Shown: positions 18,858 through 28,784, counted from the stretch's first letter. The stretch: DNA of 64,000 nt from Polaribacter septentrionalilitoris (GCF_009832745.1 NZ_VRMJ01000042.1:186001-250000); one strand, 5' to 3'. Made by a program: numbers and translations. Notes: generated by a model not told the origin, from the sequence alone.

Positions 18858-20510
18858 TTGAGGAGTAAATTTATACCTTATATATATAGTTTTTTTTTAT
18901 TAATTAATTCTTACGGATTAACGTCTCAAGAATATAAATTAAAATTAACTTCTACAGAAGAAATTGAGAAATCAGTTTTAAAAAAGATTGATTTTCATAA
19001 AAAACACAAAGACTCTACCAAGATTCTTGATGAAATTCAGAAAATCTCTGATTACTTAAAAAATAATGGTTATTTCACCAACACTATAGATAGTGTTACA
19101 AAAAAGAGAAAGACAATCACTGCATTCTTTTCTTTGGGCTTTAAAATTAACAAGGCAACACTAAACATCAACAAAGAACTTGAAATCTATTTTGATGAAT
19201 ATAAAATCAATAGGCATTCGGTTACTATTCCTATCAAAAGTTTACAGACAAAACTTTTAGGCATTTCCAAGAAGCTAGACAGTGAAGGAAAATCTTTCTC
19301 AAAAATTCAACTTGAAAATATATCAATCAAAAACAATATTTTATTTGCTGATTTACACATAAATGAATCAAAAAAAAGAAAGATAAACAAAGTTGTTATT
19401 AAAGGATATGAAGAATTCCCTAGATCGTTCTTAAAAAATTACTTTGATTTAAATGACAAAACCATATTCAATCAACCAAAAATAAAAAACGTATCCTCTC
19501 TTTCAAAAGGTCTAGAATTTGCGAAAGAAATAAAACCACCAGAAGTTTTATTTACAAAAGACTCCACATTCTTATACCTGTATTTAAAAAAACAACAAAA
19601 CAATAGTTTTGATGGTATTGTAAATTTTACATCAAAAGAAAATGGAGGCATTTTATTTAATGGAAATATCGACTTAAAGTTGCATAATATTTTAAATACG
19701 GGTGAAAAATTTAATTTATTCTGGAACAGTATTGGCGAAGAAAGACAAGAATTTAAGTTATCGACAGAAATACCATATATTTTAAACTCTAAGATTTCAC
19801 CAGAAATTTCATTTTCTATTTACAAACAAGATTCTACTTTTCTAAATACAAAATTCGATTCTAAACTATTTTACAATATTAACCCTAAGATCAAACTTGG
19901 AGTCACCTATAACTCTGAGACTTCGAAAAACCTTGAAACAACAATAGCAAATAACATAGAAACATTTAACAATTATTTTATTGGCCTACAATTTCTATAC
20001 AGAATTCCTAAAAATGATGTTTTTTTTAATCATCATTTTTTTCTTGAAGTTAATCCAACTCTTGGGCAAAGAAAAACCAATTCTGACACAACCAATCAAT
20101 TTAAAATTGACGCTACAATCTCATATATATGGGATTTAAATCAAAGAAGTAATTTTTACATCAAAAATAAAACCGGTTATTTAAGTTCAGATTCATTGAT
20201 AAACAATGAACTTTTTAGAATTGGCGGTGTAGAATCTATAAGAGGATATAATGAACAAAGTATTTTTACCAGCAGTTATTCATATTTCAATTTAGAATAT
20301 AGATATTTAACATCATCAAAAACATATCTCTACTCTATTACAGATTTTGGAACAGCTAAATTAACCTCTAAACAAAAAAACTTACTGGGCTTAGGTTTTG
20401 GATATTCATTTTTTTCAAAGAACAGTCGTATCAATATTGGTTATGTTTTGAATGAAGAATTCAGTTTTACAGATTCTAAAATTATTTTCAGCATGAGGAT
20501 GTTTTTTTAA
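18858..20510 (+). CDS. Omp85-family outer-membrane protein (BamA/TamA-like)
   Basis: A secreted 550-residue protein. Residues 1-24 look like a signal peptide (FIPYIYSFFLLINSYGLTSQ). The N-terminal half (about 30-235) has POTRA-like pieces, with INKVVIKGYEEFPRSFLKNY being the clearest. From about 250 an amphipathic beta-barrel extends to the C-terminal Phe-Phe. The barrel contains GGVESIRGYNEQ near residue 456, matching the (V/I)RG(F/Y) loop-6 motif of Omp85 proteins. It is shorter than BamA (usually five POTRAs), so a TamA-like or surface-antigen role in inserting outer-membrane proteins is more likely. The start is a TTG; no ATG is suitably placed and a -7 element lies just upstream. It could be cotranscribed with the SusC gene. 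Confidence 0.75.
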   Translation: MRSKFIPYIYSFFLLINSYGLTSQEYKLKLTSTEEIEKSVLKKIDFHKKHKDSTKILDEIQKISDYLKNNGYFTNTIDSVTKKRKTITAFFSLGFKINKATLNINKELEIYFDEYKINRHSVTIPIKSLQTKLLGISKKLDSEGKSFSKIQLENISIKNNILFADLHINESKKRKINKVVIKGYEEFPRSFLKNYFDLNDKTIFNQPKIKNVSSLSKGLEFAKEIKPPEVLFTKDSTFLYLYLKKQQNNSFDGIVNFTSKENGGILFNGNIDLKLHNILNTGEKFNLFWNSIGEERQEFKLSTEIPYILNSKISPEISFSIYKQDSTFLNTKFDSKLFYNINPKIKLGVTYNSETSKNLETTIANNIETFNNYFIGLQFLYRIPKNDVFFNHHFFLEVNPTLGQRKTNSDTTNQFKIDATISYIWDLNQRSNFYIKNKTGYLSSDSLINNELFRIGGVESIRGYNEQSIFTSSYSYFNLEYRYLTSSKTYLYSITDFGTAKLTSKQKNLLGLGFGYSFFSKNSRINIGYVLNEEFSFTDSKIIFSMRMFF

Positions 20511-20640
20511 TGATTATAGAGGTAATTTCTCAACTTTTTTAAAAATACCTTAACATTTTCTTGTCTTTTTTATGTTAAAAAGTTGGTGCTTTAAGATTAA
20601 TTTAAGATTTTTGGACTTAATTAATTCAAATAATTATACA

Positions 20641-23600
20641 ATGAAGACAAAGTTTAATGGATTTTTGACGCTATTTTTAGCGTTAGTAGTGCAGATTTCT
20701 TTTGCACAACAAAAGACTATTTCTGGGACAGTATCTGACCAATCAGGTCCTTTACCCGGGGTAAGTATTTTAATTAAAGGTACAAGTCAAGGTACCGAAA
20801 GTGATTTTGATGGTAAATATTCTATCAAAGCTAAATCTGGTGATATTCTTGTATTTAGATATCTAGGGTACAAGGTATTAGAAAAAAAAGTTGGTAACTC
20901 TTCCAAAATTAATGTTTTAATGAAAGAAGATGCCAATGTTCTTGACGAAATTGTTGTAACTGGTTTTGGTAGTGTTTCCAAAACTTCTTTTGCAGGGTCT
21001 GCAAAAGTTGTTGAAGGAGGAAATATTTCAAAAAAATCATTTACAAATGTAAGTCAGGCGTTAGCTGGTGAAGCTGCTGGTGTAACTGTAATAAACACTT
21101 CTGGACAACCAGGTAGTGTATCTACTGTAAGAATTAGAGGTTTTGGTTCTGCGAATGGAAGTAATGCTCCTCTTTATATTGTAGATAACGCTCCTTTTGG
21201 AGGTAGTTTAAATGATATCAACACTGTTGATATCGAATCTGTAACCATCCTAAAGGATGCTTCTGCCACATCGTTATACGGTGCAAGAGGTGCTAATGGT
21301 GTAATTGTAATTACAACCAAAAGAGGTACTAAAAGTGGAAAGGGTTCATCTCTAAATGTTTCAATAAAATCAGGAACAAACTTTCAAGGTATTCCAAGAT
21401 ACGAAACTATTTCAAGCCCTGAAGAGTATATAGGAATTGCTTGGAGCGGTCTTCGTCAAAGGGGTTTATTAGAAAATTCAGGTGATAATGCTTTGGCAAT
21501 CGGTTACGCAAATAGAAATTTATTTGAAGGGAATAATGATGATGTTTCAGATATCCCTCCAATTTATAACATGTGGAATATTTCAGATTCTGGGGCAACT
21601 GGTGTTTCAGAATTAATCGACCCTGCTACAGGACAAGTTAGACCTGGAGTAACAAGAAGATATGATCCTGACAATTGGGAAGATTTTGCTTTTCAACCTT
21701 CAAACAGATTAGAGGCAAATGTTTCATTATCAAACTCATTTGAAGGTTCATCTATATACGTGTCACTTGGTTTTATTGAAGATATAGGATTTGCTTCAAA
21801 TACGGATTTTAAAAGATTAAATGCACGTGTTGCTGGTGTAAATCAGTTTGGTGATAATATTACCGTTAATACATCTTTGAACTATACCCAGACTGTCGCA
21901 AATGATAATGGTACAGGTTCTTCATCTTCCTCACAATTTTGGTGGATAGATAATATCCCTAGCATTTACCCTTTATTTAGAAGAGACGCAGCTGGTGATA
22001 GAATACCTGACCCTATCTATGGTGGATTCTTATTCGATTATGGATTAGAACAAGGACGTGGTTTCGGTTTTGCAACAAATGGTGTAGCTGATTCTCAGAT
22101 TAACATCAGTAGAAATAAAAATAACTCAGTTAACTTTAACAATGATATCAAAGCAACTTTATTTGAAGGTTTAACCTTTGAAAACAATTTTGCATATCAA
22201 TATTTCATGAATGATGATATCGATTTAAATGAGCCTTTTTATAGCCCTGCTAAAGGTAATAATGGTTTAATTAATAGAGCTCGTAGAGAAACTAAAAACT
22301 TTACTTTAAGAACAGGGTTCCGTTACATAAAAGAATTCAATGATTTAAAAGTTAATGCTTTTGTTTCTCACGTTGTAACTAGTGATGAATTTAACTACTT
22401 AGAAGCTGAGCGTACTAATTTAGTTACACCTTTTGGAACTGACATTTCTAATGGTGTTGTAAACCAACCTGTTGATGGTTTTACTGACAATGAAAGAACA
22501 GAAAGTTATATAGCAAACGTTACTACTGATTATGCTGGTAAGTATTTTTTAAATGCTACTTTCAATAGAGATGCATCATCAAGATTTGTAAATAACAAAT
22601 GGGGTAACTTCTATTCTGTTGGTGCTGCTTGGATAATGTCTAAAGAAGACTTCTTAAGTGACTATGATTTTATTGACCTTTTAAAGTTTAAAGCTAGTTA
22701 TGGTGTACTTGGTAACTCTGGTGTTTTAAATGGTACTGTAGCTAATCTTTATCCAGGATACAATCAATATTCTGTTAATAACCTAAATGGTAACATTTCA
22801 TTAGCATTCAATTTTAAAGGAAGTCCTGATCTTACATGGGAAAGTTCTAACCAATTAAATCTAGGTGTAGAGTTTGGATTAGGTAATTTTGTTGATGCTA
22901 CAGTAGAATACTACAGAATAAATACTACAGATATGTTCTTTAGCAGAAATGCAGGACCATCTGTTGGTTACGCATCACTATTAGTAAATGATGGTGAAAT
23001 ACTTAATCATGGTGTTGAATTTGATTTAGATTTTAAACTTATTAACAAAGATAAATTTAAACTAAATTTTGGTGTTAATGGTGCTATGTTAACTAATGAA
23101 TTTAAGGCTTTACCAATTGACCCTGCAACTGGTGAACAACAAAAACTATCAATAAACGGACAATTTGCTTATGAAGTTGGGCGTTCTTTATATGATAGAT
23201 ATATTCCTGTTTATGCGGGTGTTAATCCTGCTACTGGTGCTGCACAATGGGAACGTAGTTTTGATGATATAAATGGTGACGGTGTATATGCCGCAGCTGA
23301 TGATGTTCTTATTACTAGTTTGTCTCAATATCTTTACGACAACCCAAATGCCAATGTAGCTCAAGACATTACTGAAGTTTATGCTGAGGCAACTGATAAA
23401 TTTATTGATAAAACAGCTATTGCAGATGTTACTGGAGCATTCAGAATTAATGCTGAAATTGGTGATTTCTCAATCAGTACTTTATTTAACTATCAAATTG
23501 GTGGATGGGCTTATGATGCGGCATATGCTAATCTTATGGATAATGATTTTGCAGGAACAAACAATTTTTCTGTTGATATCAGAAATCGTTGGAAGAACCC

Positions 23601-23910
23601 AGGTGACATCACCGATATTCCAAGACAAGATGCTGGTTCTCAAGTACAACAGAATTCAGTTTCAACAAGATTTTTAACTGACGCATCATATTTGGCTTTA
23701 AACAATATTCGTATTGGATACAAGTTACCTAGTCAAGTTGCTTCAAAAATTGGAGCTAAAAACTTAGAAATATTTGCTACTGGTGATAACCTTTGGTTAG
23801 CCTCAAAAAGAAGAGGGTTTAACCCATCAACATCAATATCTGGTGTTTCAAGCATTTATTCATATAGCCCATTATCTACCATTGTATTGGGAATTAATTT
23901 AAACTTATAA
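20641..23910 (+). CDS. SusC/RagA-family TonB-dependent outer-membrane transporter
   Basis: A 1089-residue importer that works with the SusD lipoprotein immediately downstream, taking up glycans or peptides across the outer membrane using TonB energy. The N-terminus has a signal peptide (FLTLFLALVVQISFA), then the carboxypeptidase-regulatory-like domain (GTVSDQSGPLPGVSILIKGT, about 30-105), then the plug domain with DEIVVTGFGSVSK and the SusC signatures VRIRGFGSANGSNAPLYIVD and GARGANGVIVITTK, then a large barrel ending ILGINLNL-type sequence. The ATG at 20641 was chosen over one at 20572 because the signal peptide begins there. The substrate is unknown: no glycoside hydrolase, sulfatase or regulator gene is adjacent. 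Confidence 0.95.
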   Translation: MKTKFNGFLTLFLALVVQISFAQQKTISGTVSDQSGPLPGVSILIKGTSQGTESDFDGKYSIKAKSGDILVFRYLGYKVLEKKVGNSSKINVLMKEDANVLDEIVVTGFGSVSKTSFAGSAKVVEGGNISKKSFTNVSQALAGEAAGVTVINTSGQPGSVSTVRIRGFGSANGSNAPLYIVDNAPFGGSLNDINTVDIESVTILKDASATSLYGARGANGVIVITTKRGTKSGKGSSLNVSIKSGTNFQGIPRYETISSPEEYIGIAWSGLRQRGLLENSGDNALAIGYANRNLFEGNNDDVSDIPPIYNMWNISDSGATGVSELIDPATGQVRPGVTRRYDPDNWEDFAFQPSNRLEANVSLSNSFEGSSIYVSLGFIEDIGFASNTDFKRLNARVAGVNQFGDNITVNTSLNYTQTVANDNGTGSSSSSQFWWIDNIPSIYPLFRRDAAGDRIPDPIYGGFLFDYGLEQGRGFGFATNGVADSQINISRNKNNSVNFNNDIKATLFEGLTFENNFAYQYFMNDDIDLNEPFYSPAKGNNGLINRARRETKNFTLRTGFRYIKEFNDLKVNAFVSHVVTSDEFNYLEAERTNLVTPFGTDISNGVVNQPVDGFTDNERTESYIANVTTDYAGKYFLNATFNRDASSRFVNNKWGNFYSVGAAWIMSKEDFLSDYDFIDLLKFKASYGVLGNSGVLNGTVANLYPGYNQYSVNNLNGNISLAFNFKGSPDLTWESSNQLNLGVEFGLGNFVDATVEYYRINTTDMFFSRNAGPSVGYASLLVNDGEILNHGVEFDLDFKLINKDKFKLNFGVNGAMLTNEFKALPIDPATGEQQKLSINGQFAYEVGRSLYDRYIPVYAGVNPATGAAQWERSFDDINGDGVYAAADDVLITSLSQYLYDNPNANVAQDITEVYAEATDKFIDKTAIADVTGAFRINAEIGDFSISTLFNYQIGGWAYDAAYANLMDNDFAGTNNFSVDIRNRWKNPGDITDIPRQDAGSQVQQNSVSTRFLTDASYLALNNIRIGYKLPSQVASKIGAKNLEIFATGDNLWLASKRRGFNPSTSISGVSSIYSYSPLSTIVLGINLNL

Positions 23911-23916
23911 TAAATT

Positions 23917-25443
23917 ATGAAAACAAAAATAAAAATTATATTATTAGGATTTGTTGCAGTATTCACTTCGTGTAGTGAAGACTTTTTAGTGACAGAACCA
24001 ACAGCCACGTTAACTGCTGAAGCAGTAGCTGAAGCAGCTGAAATAAACCCTGCAGTAGGAAAGGGAACACTTTTAGGTATTTATGAAAACCTTTATCGTA
24101 GAGGTAGTGGTGGAAGTACTGCCCAAGAAGATTTTGGTATCACATCTATCTATATGAACATGGATATTCTTTGTGCAGATATGGCTCATCTTGGTAAGAG
24201 TTTTAGTAGACAAAGAAATATTTCTGAATTGACTGCAACGTTAGATCCAGATAGTAATGTCAATAGAATGCCTTGGAGGTTCTTATATAGAATAATAAAT
24301 TTATCAAATTTAATAATCGATGCAGCAGGTGGAAATGATGTAGTGCCATCTACTCAGACTGCAAAATTTAATATTGGTCAAGCAAAAGCACTTAGAGGAT
24401 ATGCATATTATAATTTGATTCATATGTATGTAAACGATATTTCTAACTTATCGCAAAATGTTCTTCCAATATATGCTAGTGCAAATGACCTTGAACAGCC
24501 TAAGAGTTCGCTTCAAGAGGTTTTTGATTTTGCTCTTAAAGATTTATTAGAAGCAGAAACATTATTAGAAGGTTTTGTAAGAGAAGACAAAATTGAGATT
24601 AACCAAGATATTGTAAGAGGTATTATTGCAAGAACATATGGAGCTTTAAACAATTGGCAACAAACTGAAATTTATGCAAAAAAAGTTATTGATGCAGGTA
24701 ATCATACTATAATGTCAAATGATGAAGTTGCACTTTTACCTGGTGAAACTGGAGAAATAGGTGGATTTAATGATGTTAAATCTGTTTCTGGTATTATGTG
24801 GGGGGTAGACATTACTCCAGAAGGTCAAGGCTTAGCTTCTTTGTTTTCATGGTGGGGATTTATGGATCAATACAGTTACAGTTATGCTGCTGTTGGTAAC
24901 CATAAAGGTATTGATGCTGACTTATTTGCTAAATTTAGAGCAGATGATATTAGAAGATTGCAGTTTGATGATGCTAATTCTTCTGACCTTAGACCAGCTG
25001 GTAAATTCTACTACAAGGGTGCACATTTAGCAGGTTTCCGTCGTTTTTCTGGACCTCAATTGAATATAGATTCTGATTCACATTATATGCGTATTGCTGA
25101 ATTCTACCTACTACATGCTGAAGCTGCCGCAGAAAATGGAAATTATGCTGCTGCACGTACAAGTTTAAAAGCTTTATTAAATATAAGATTAACAGATGCT
25201 TCTTATATTGATGCTTTACCTGATAGTGACTTGGCTGAAGAAGCTGCATTACAAGCAAGATTAGAGCTTTGGGGTGAAGGACAATCTTATTACATTATGA
25301 AAAGAAGAAGAGAAACTAGAACTAGAGGTTCTAATTGGTTAGACTTTAAAGGTGAATCTTTTAGTCATGATGATGAACGATTAACTTTTGAAATTCCTCA
25401 AGATGAAATCGTAGGTAATCCTAATATTACTGATCAAAACTAA
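23917..25443 (+). CDS. SusD/RagB-family nutrient-binding outer-membrane lipoprotein
   Basis: The 508-residue surface lipoprotein forms the lid of the SusC barrel. The lipobox is in VAVFTSCSEDF (Cys at about residue 19). The N-terminal SusD-like domain has RGYAYYNLIHMYVND, typical of the TPR-like helices, and the C-terminal RagB/SusD domain has FYLLHAEAAAENGNY, LELWGEGQSYYIMKRR and ends with the family tail EIPQDEIVGNPNI. The start lies six bases after the SusC stop, so the two are cotranscribed, and a strong terminator follows. Confidence 0.95.
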   Translation: MKTKIKIILLGFVAVFTSCSEDFLVTEPTATLTAEAVAEAAEINPAVGKGTLLGIYENLYRRGSGGSTAQEDFGITSIYMNMDILCADMAHLGKSFSRQRNISELTATLDPDSNVNRMPWRFLYRIINLSNLIIDAAGGNDVVPSTQTAKFNIGQAKALRGYAYYNLIHMYVNDISNLSQNVLPIYASANDLEQPKSSLQEVFDFALKDLLEAETLLEGFVREDKIEINQDIVRGIIARTYGALNNWQQTEIYAKKVIDAGNHTIMSNDEVALLPGETGEIGGFNDVKSVSGIMWGVDITPEGQGLASLFSWWGFMDQYSYSYAAVGNHKGIDADLFAKFRADDIRRLQFDDANSSDLRPAGKFYYKGAHLAGFRRFSGPQLNIDSDSHYMRIAEFYLLHAEAAAENGNYAAARTSLKALLNIRLTDASYIDALPDSDLAEEAALQARLELWGEGQSYYIMKRRRETRTRGSNWLDFKGESFSHDDERLTFEIPQDEIVGNPNITDQN

Positions 25444-25470
25444 GTTTATTTTAAACTTGATTATACTTAA

Positions 25471-25501
25471 AACCATCTCTTTTAGAGATGGTTTTTTTTT
25501 A
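25471..25501 (+). terminator. Intrinsic terminator of the SusC/SusD operon
   Basis: Perfect 10-bp stem AACCATCTCT (25471-25480) with AGAGATGGTT (25484-25493), three-base loop, then a run of about ten T. Confidence 0.9.
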
Positions 25502-25520
25502 TCCTAATATATTTTTAACA

Positions 25521-25528
25521 TACATTTG
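25521..25528 (+). promoter_or_regulatory. Candidate rlmB promoter (TACATTTG)
   Basis: TACATTTG fits the -7 consensus exactly. It ends only four bases before the most likely rlmB ATG at 25533, so the transcript would have almost no leader. Confidence 0.45.
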
Positions 25529-25532
25529 CAAG

Positions 25533-26285
25533 ATGACTACAGAAACTACAAATATTTTCGGTATAAGAGCCATAATAGAAGCTATTGAAAGTAATTCTAC
25601 CATTAACAAAATTTACCTCCAAAAAGGATTACGAGGTGATTTGTTCTATGAGTTAAGCAAATTAATAAAATCTAAGAAAATAGCAACTAGTACTGTTCCT
25701 GTAGAAAAGCTGAATAGGCTTTCGAAAAACAATAATCATCAAGGTGCAGTTGCTCAAATTTCTCCAGTAGAATTTTATGACTTAGAGAAATTGATAGAAA
25801 CAACAATAGATTCTGGTAAAACGCCTCTATTCTTGGTATTAGATCAACTTTCTGATGTTAGAAACTTTGGAGCTATCATTAGAACTGCTGAATGTACAGG
25901 TGTAGATGGAATTATCATTCAAAAAAATGGTAGTGCTCCAGTTAATGCAGAAACCATAAAAACTTCTGCTGGTGCCGCTTTTAAAATGCCTATTTGTAAA
26001 GTAGATCATATTAAAGATGCTTTGTTTTTACTACAAGCCTCTGAAATTAAAACAGTTGCTGCTACCGAAAAAACAGAAGATTCTATTTTTGATGTTAATT
26101 TTAATCAACCCATTGCAATTATTATGGGTTCTGAACATAGAGGAGTAAATCCTTCTGTTTTAAAAATGGTAGATTACAAAGCTAAATTACCTTTGCTGGG
26201 TGAAATAGAATCATTAAATGTTTCTGTAGCTTGTGGGGCATTTTTGTATGAAACTGTTAGACAAAGAATAATAATTAACAACTAG
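25533..26285 (+). CDS. rlmB: 23S rRNA 2'-O-methyltransferase, SpoU/TrmH family (RlmB-type)
   Basis: A 250-residue SPOUT-fold enzyme that probably methylates a 23S rRNA ribose (G2251 in the enteric enzyme) using S-adenosylmethionine. The N-terminal substrate-binding domain begins TTNIFGIRAIIEAIESN. The knotted C-terminal domain has the three SpoU motifs: DQLSDVRNFGAIIRTAECTG, IIMGSEHRGVNPSVL and LPLLGEIESLNVSVACGAFL. I chose the ATG at 25533 because RlmB proteins begin shortly before the xxIxGI motif; a start at 25488 would place 15 extra residues inside the terminator and promoter. Other TrmH-like specificities cannot be excluded. Confidence 0.85.
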   Translation: MTTETTNIFGIRAIIEAIESNSTINKIYLQKGLRGDLFYELSKLIKSKKIATSTVPVEKLNRLSKNNNHQGAVAQISPVEFYDLEKLIETTIDSGKTPLFLVLDQLSDVRNFGAIIRTAECTGVDGIIIQKNGSAPVNAETIKTSAGAAFKMPICKVDHIKDALFLLQASEIKTVAATEKTEDSIFDVNFNQPIAIIMGSEHRGVNPSVLKMVDYKAKLPLLGEIESLNVSVACGAFLYETVRQRIIINN

Positions 26286-26291
26286 TAACTT

Positions 26292-26966
26292 CTACTCTTG
26301 TTCATCAATTAGTTCATCCTCTTTTTGAGGTGGATTAAAATTTCCATCTTCATCAAAAAGTAAGTCAAATTCAGTTTTAGAAAATTGATGTTCTTCTCTT
26401 ATGACACCTCTTTTTCTGTGAATAACTGCCAAAATTAATCCAACTAAAAAGCCAGATAAGTGTCCTTCCCATGACATTCCTTCTTTAATTGGCATCACAT
26501 ACCAAATCATACTTCCATATAAAAAAATGATGGCTAACGATAGGGCTACTAATCTAAAGTGTTTCTTAATTAATCCGCTAAAAAAAACAAAACTAAAAAG
26601 TAAATATACAATTCCACTTGCTCCAATATGATAAGATTCTCTTGCAATTGTCCAGGTTAGCAATCCTGTAAAAAAAGCACCATATAATAATACTTTGTAA
26701 GCAACATCTTTATAAAAATAAAAAAGACTGCTTAAAAGCACAAATAAAGGAATGGAATTATTAAACAGATGATTGGTATTACTATGAATAAAATGTGTCA
26801 AGAAAACACCTTTTAAACCTTCTAAAGTTCTAGGATAAACTCCGTATTTATTAAAATTGAAATCGAAATTGATTTCAATCCAATAAACAAACCAAATTAT
26901 GATTACAAATAAAGTAGGAATTAAAAAAATCGATTGTTGTTGTTTGAAATGTTGCTCATCTTTCAT
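26292..26966 (-). CDS. Rhomboid-family intramembrane serine protease
   Basis: An inner-membrane protease of about 224 residues with six hydrophobic segments. The motif HSNTNHLFNN follows the first segment region, the catalytic serine is in HIGASGIVY (GxSG), and the catalytic histidine is in WEGHLSGFLVG. The C-terminal 40 residues are a charged cytoplasmic tail (EDGNFNPPQKEDELIDEQE). The start is set at the MKDEQHF methionine at 26966; an upstream ATG-like start at 27002 would add a short hydrophobic run. Its stop lies seven bases from the converging rlmB stop, and it is divergent from rarA. The substrate is unknown. Confidence 0.85.
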   Translation of the reverse strand: MKDEQHFKQQQSIFLIPTLFVIIIWFVYWIEINFDFNFNKYGVYPRTLEGLKGVFLTHFIHSNTNHLFNNSIPLFVLLSSLFYFYKDVAYKVLLYGAFFTGLLTWTIARESYHIGASGIVYLLFSFVFFSGLIKKHFRLVALSLAIIFLYGSMIWYVMPIKEGMSWEGHLSGFLVGLILAVIHRKRGVIREEHQFSKTEFDLLFDEDGNFNPPQKEDELIDEQE

Positions 26967-27043
26967 CAGCATTAAAAATAACAAAATCCTTTCCAAAATC
27001 ATTTTTTACAATTTCTGTCAGAAATCTTTACTATTTTTACTCA

Positions 27044-28315
27044 ATGAATGAACCTTTGGCAGAAAGAATTAGACCAAAAACCCTTGACGATTATATTAGT
27101 CAGCAACATTTAGTAGGGAAAAATGGTGTTTTAACCAACTTGATAAAACAAGGAATTATTCCTTCGCTAATTTTGTGGGGACCTCCAGGAATAGGAAAAA
27201 CTACGCTTGCAAATATTATTGCAACAGAATCTAACAGACCATTTTACACATTAAGTGCAATAAGTTCTGGTGTAAAAGATGTAAGAGATGTTATTGAAAA
27301 AGCCAAAAAAAGTGGTGGTTTGTTTACCGCTAAAAATCCCATTTTATTTATTGATGAAATTCATCGGTTTAGCAAGTCTCAACAAGATTCCTTACTGGGT
27401 GCAGTTGAAAAAGGTTGGGTTACTTTAATTGGCGCAACAACAGAAAACCCTAGTTTTGAAGTTATACCTGCACTACTCTCTCGTTGTCAGGTTTATATCT
27501 TAAATTCTTTTGATAAAAATGATTTGATTGCTTTATTAAATAGAGCAATGGAAAAAGACGAGTTTTTATCAAATAAAAAAATTACTTTAAAAGAAACTGA
27601 TGCGTTATTACAAGTTTCTAGTGGTGATGCAAGAAAGCTCTTAAATATTTTTGATTTATTAGTTTCTACTGAAGATGAAATTGAAATTACAAATGATTTA
27701 GTATTAGAGAAAGTACAAAAAAATACGGTTAGGTACGATAAAACTGGAGAGCAACATTATGATATTATTTCTGCTTTTATAAAATCGATTAGAGGAAGTG
27801 ACCCAAATGGTGCTTTGTATTGGTTGGCTAGAATGATTGAAGGTGGAGAAGATGTAAAATTTATTGCTCGAAGATTGCTTATATCAGCATCAGAAGATAT
27901 TGGCAATGCAAATCCCACTGCTTTAATTTTAGCGAACAATACTTTTCAAGCTGTTGCTGTAATTGGTAATCCTGAGTCTAGAATTATACTAAGTCAATGT
28001 GCAGTATATTTGGCAAATTCACCAAAAAGTAATGCTTCTTATCTCGCTATAAAAAATGCACAAAGTTTGGTTAGAGAAACAGGGGATTTATCAATTCCGC
28101 TACATTTAAGAAATGCGCCAACTAAGCTGATGAAAGATTTAGATTATGGTAAGAATTACAAATATTCACACGATTATCCTAACAATTTTGTGGAACAAGA
28201 ATTTTTGCCAGATGAAATTTCAGGAACTATATTGTATGAACCCGGAGATAATCAAAGAGAAAATCAATTTAAAGAAACATTAAAAAAACGTTGGAAGAAA
28301 AAATACAATTACTAA
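27044..28315 (+). CDS. rarA: Replication-associated recombination protein A (AAA+ ATPase)
   Basis: RarA (MgsA/WRNIP1 family) remodels stalled replication forks. The 423-residue protein has [20 protein letters not shown] at the N-terminus, Walker [10 protein letters not shown] near residue 47, Walker [19 protein letters not shown], sensor 1 [10 protein letters not shown], and the C-terminal tetramerisation domain including [17 protein letters not shown]. Length is normal. It overlaps the remnant on the opposite strand by four bases at its 3' end. Confidence 0.95.
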   Translation: MNEPLAERIRPKTLDDYISQQHLVGKNGVLTNLIKQGIIPSLILWGPPGIGKTTLANIIATESNRPFYTLSAISSGVKDVRDVIEKAKKSGGLFTAKNPILFIDEIHRFSKSQQDSLLGAVEKGWVTLIGATTENPSFEVIPALLSRCQVYILNSFDKNDLIALLNRAMEKDEFLSNKKITLKETDALLQVSSGDARKLLNIFDLLVSTEDEIEITNDLVLEKVQKNTVRYDKTGEQHYDIISAFIKSIRGSDPNGALYWLARMIEGGEDVKFIARRLLISASEDIGNANPTALILANNTFQAVAVIGNPESRIILSQCAVYLANSPKSNASYLAIKNAQSLVRETGDLSIPLHLRNAPTKLMKDLDYGKNYKYSHDYPNNFVEQEFLPDEISGTILYEPGDNQRENQFKETLKKRWKKKYNY

Positions 28316-28782
28316 AACTTGATGGTGTACTTTTTTAATTGCGATTTACCATTCTCATAATATTGAGCTATCCAAAAATTACCACTCTTAAATAAAATTC
28401 CGCTTTTGTCTTTAAGTATAAAAACACCTTTTAAATTAGTATTTAAGATTTGATATACTATTGCTGGTTTCGCATTTACCAATTGAAATCCATTTTCTTT
28501 AGACTGGGCATAAAGTATTTCTAGCTTTTCTGTAATTATAGATTCTTTTATGACAGCATCTTTTTTTTCAGGATTTACATTCACTTTTGGTGAGACAACA
28601 ACTGGAACCATTTTTTTGGAGTAAAAATTTTGTTAGAGAGCTTGTTTAGTATTGATCTGATTTCTTTAGAAAATCTAACTAATCTTCTACAATTACATAT
28701 TTGTACTCATTTAGTCTTTCTATTTGATTATATATCGACAGTGAAACAAATAAGAAAATAGTAAAAATTAGTTTTTTATCAT
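28312..28782 (-). pseudogene. Decayed gene: remnant of a secreted flavobacterial protein of unknown function
   Basis: In one minus-strand frame I read KKLIFTIFLFVSLSIYNQ (a signal peptide), LNEYKYVIVED, a TAG stop (28679-28681), LDFLKKSDQY, a TAA stop, then SLTKFLLQKNG. The ATG at 28782 is out of frame with it. In a second frame a 99-codon run (28312-28611) gives a C-terminal part with EKLEILYAQSKENGFQLV and GNFWIAQYYENGKSQLKKY. From memory of the family, intact flavobacterial homologues carry KYVIVPKxFDFLKxxDQYQ near the N-terminus and a C-terminus like this, with a middle part of about 100 residues that is missing here. The start-codon frameshift, two nonsense codons and an internal deletion make it a pseudogene. 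It directly follows the DUF5723-like gene. Confidence 0.7.
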
Positions 28783-28784
28783 TT

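Noticed and set aside
20572..20640. An ATG 69 bases upstream in frame with the SusC gene
   Set aside because: The signal peptide begins at 20641, so the extra 23 residues are not expected in a secreted protein.
28312..28611. A stand-alone 99-residue hypothetical protein
   Set aside because: The sequence upstream continues the same family in another frame through stops, so it is the tail of a pseudogene rather than a separate gene.
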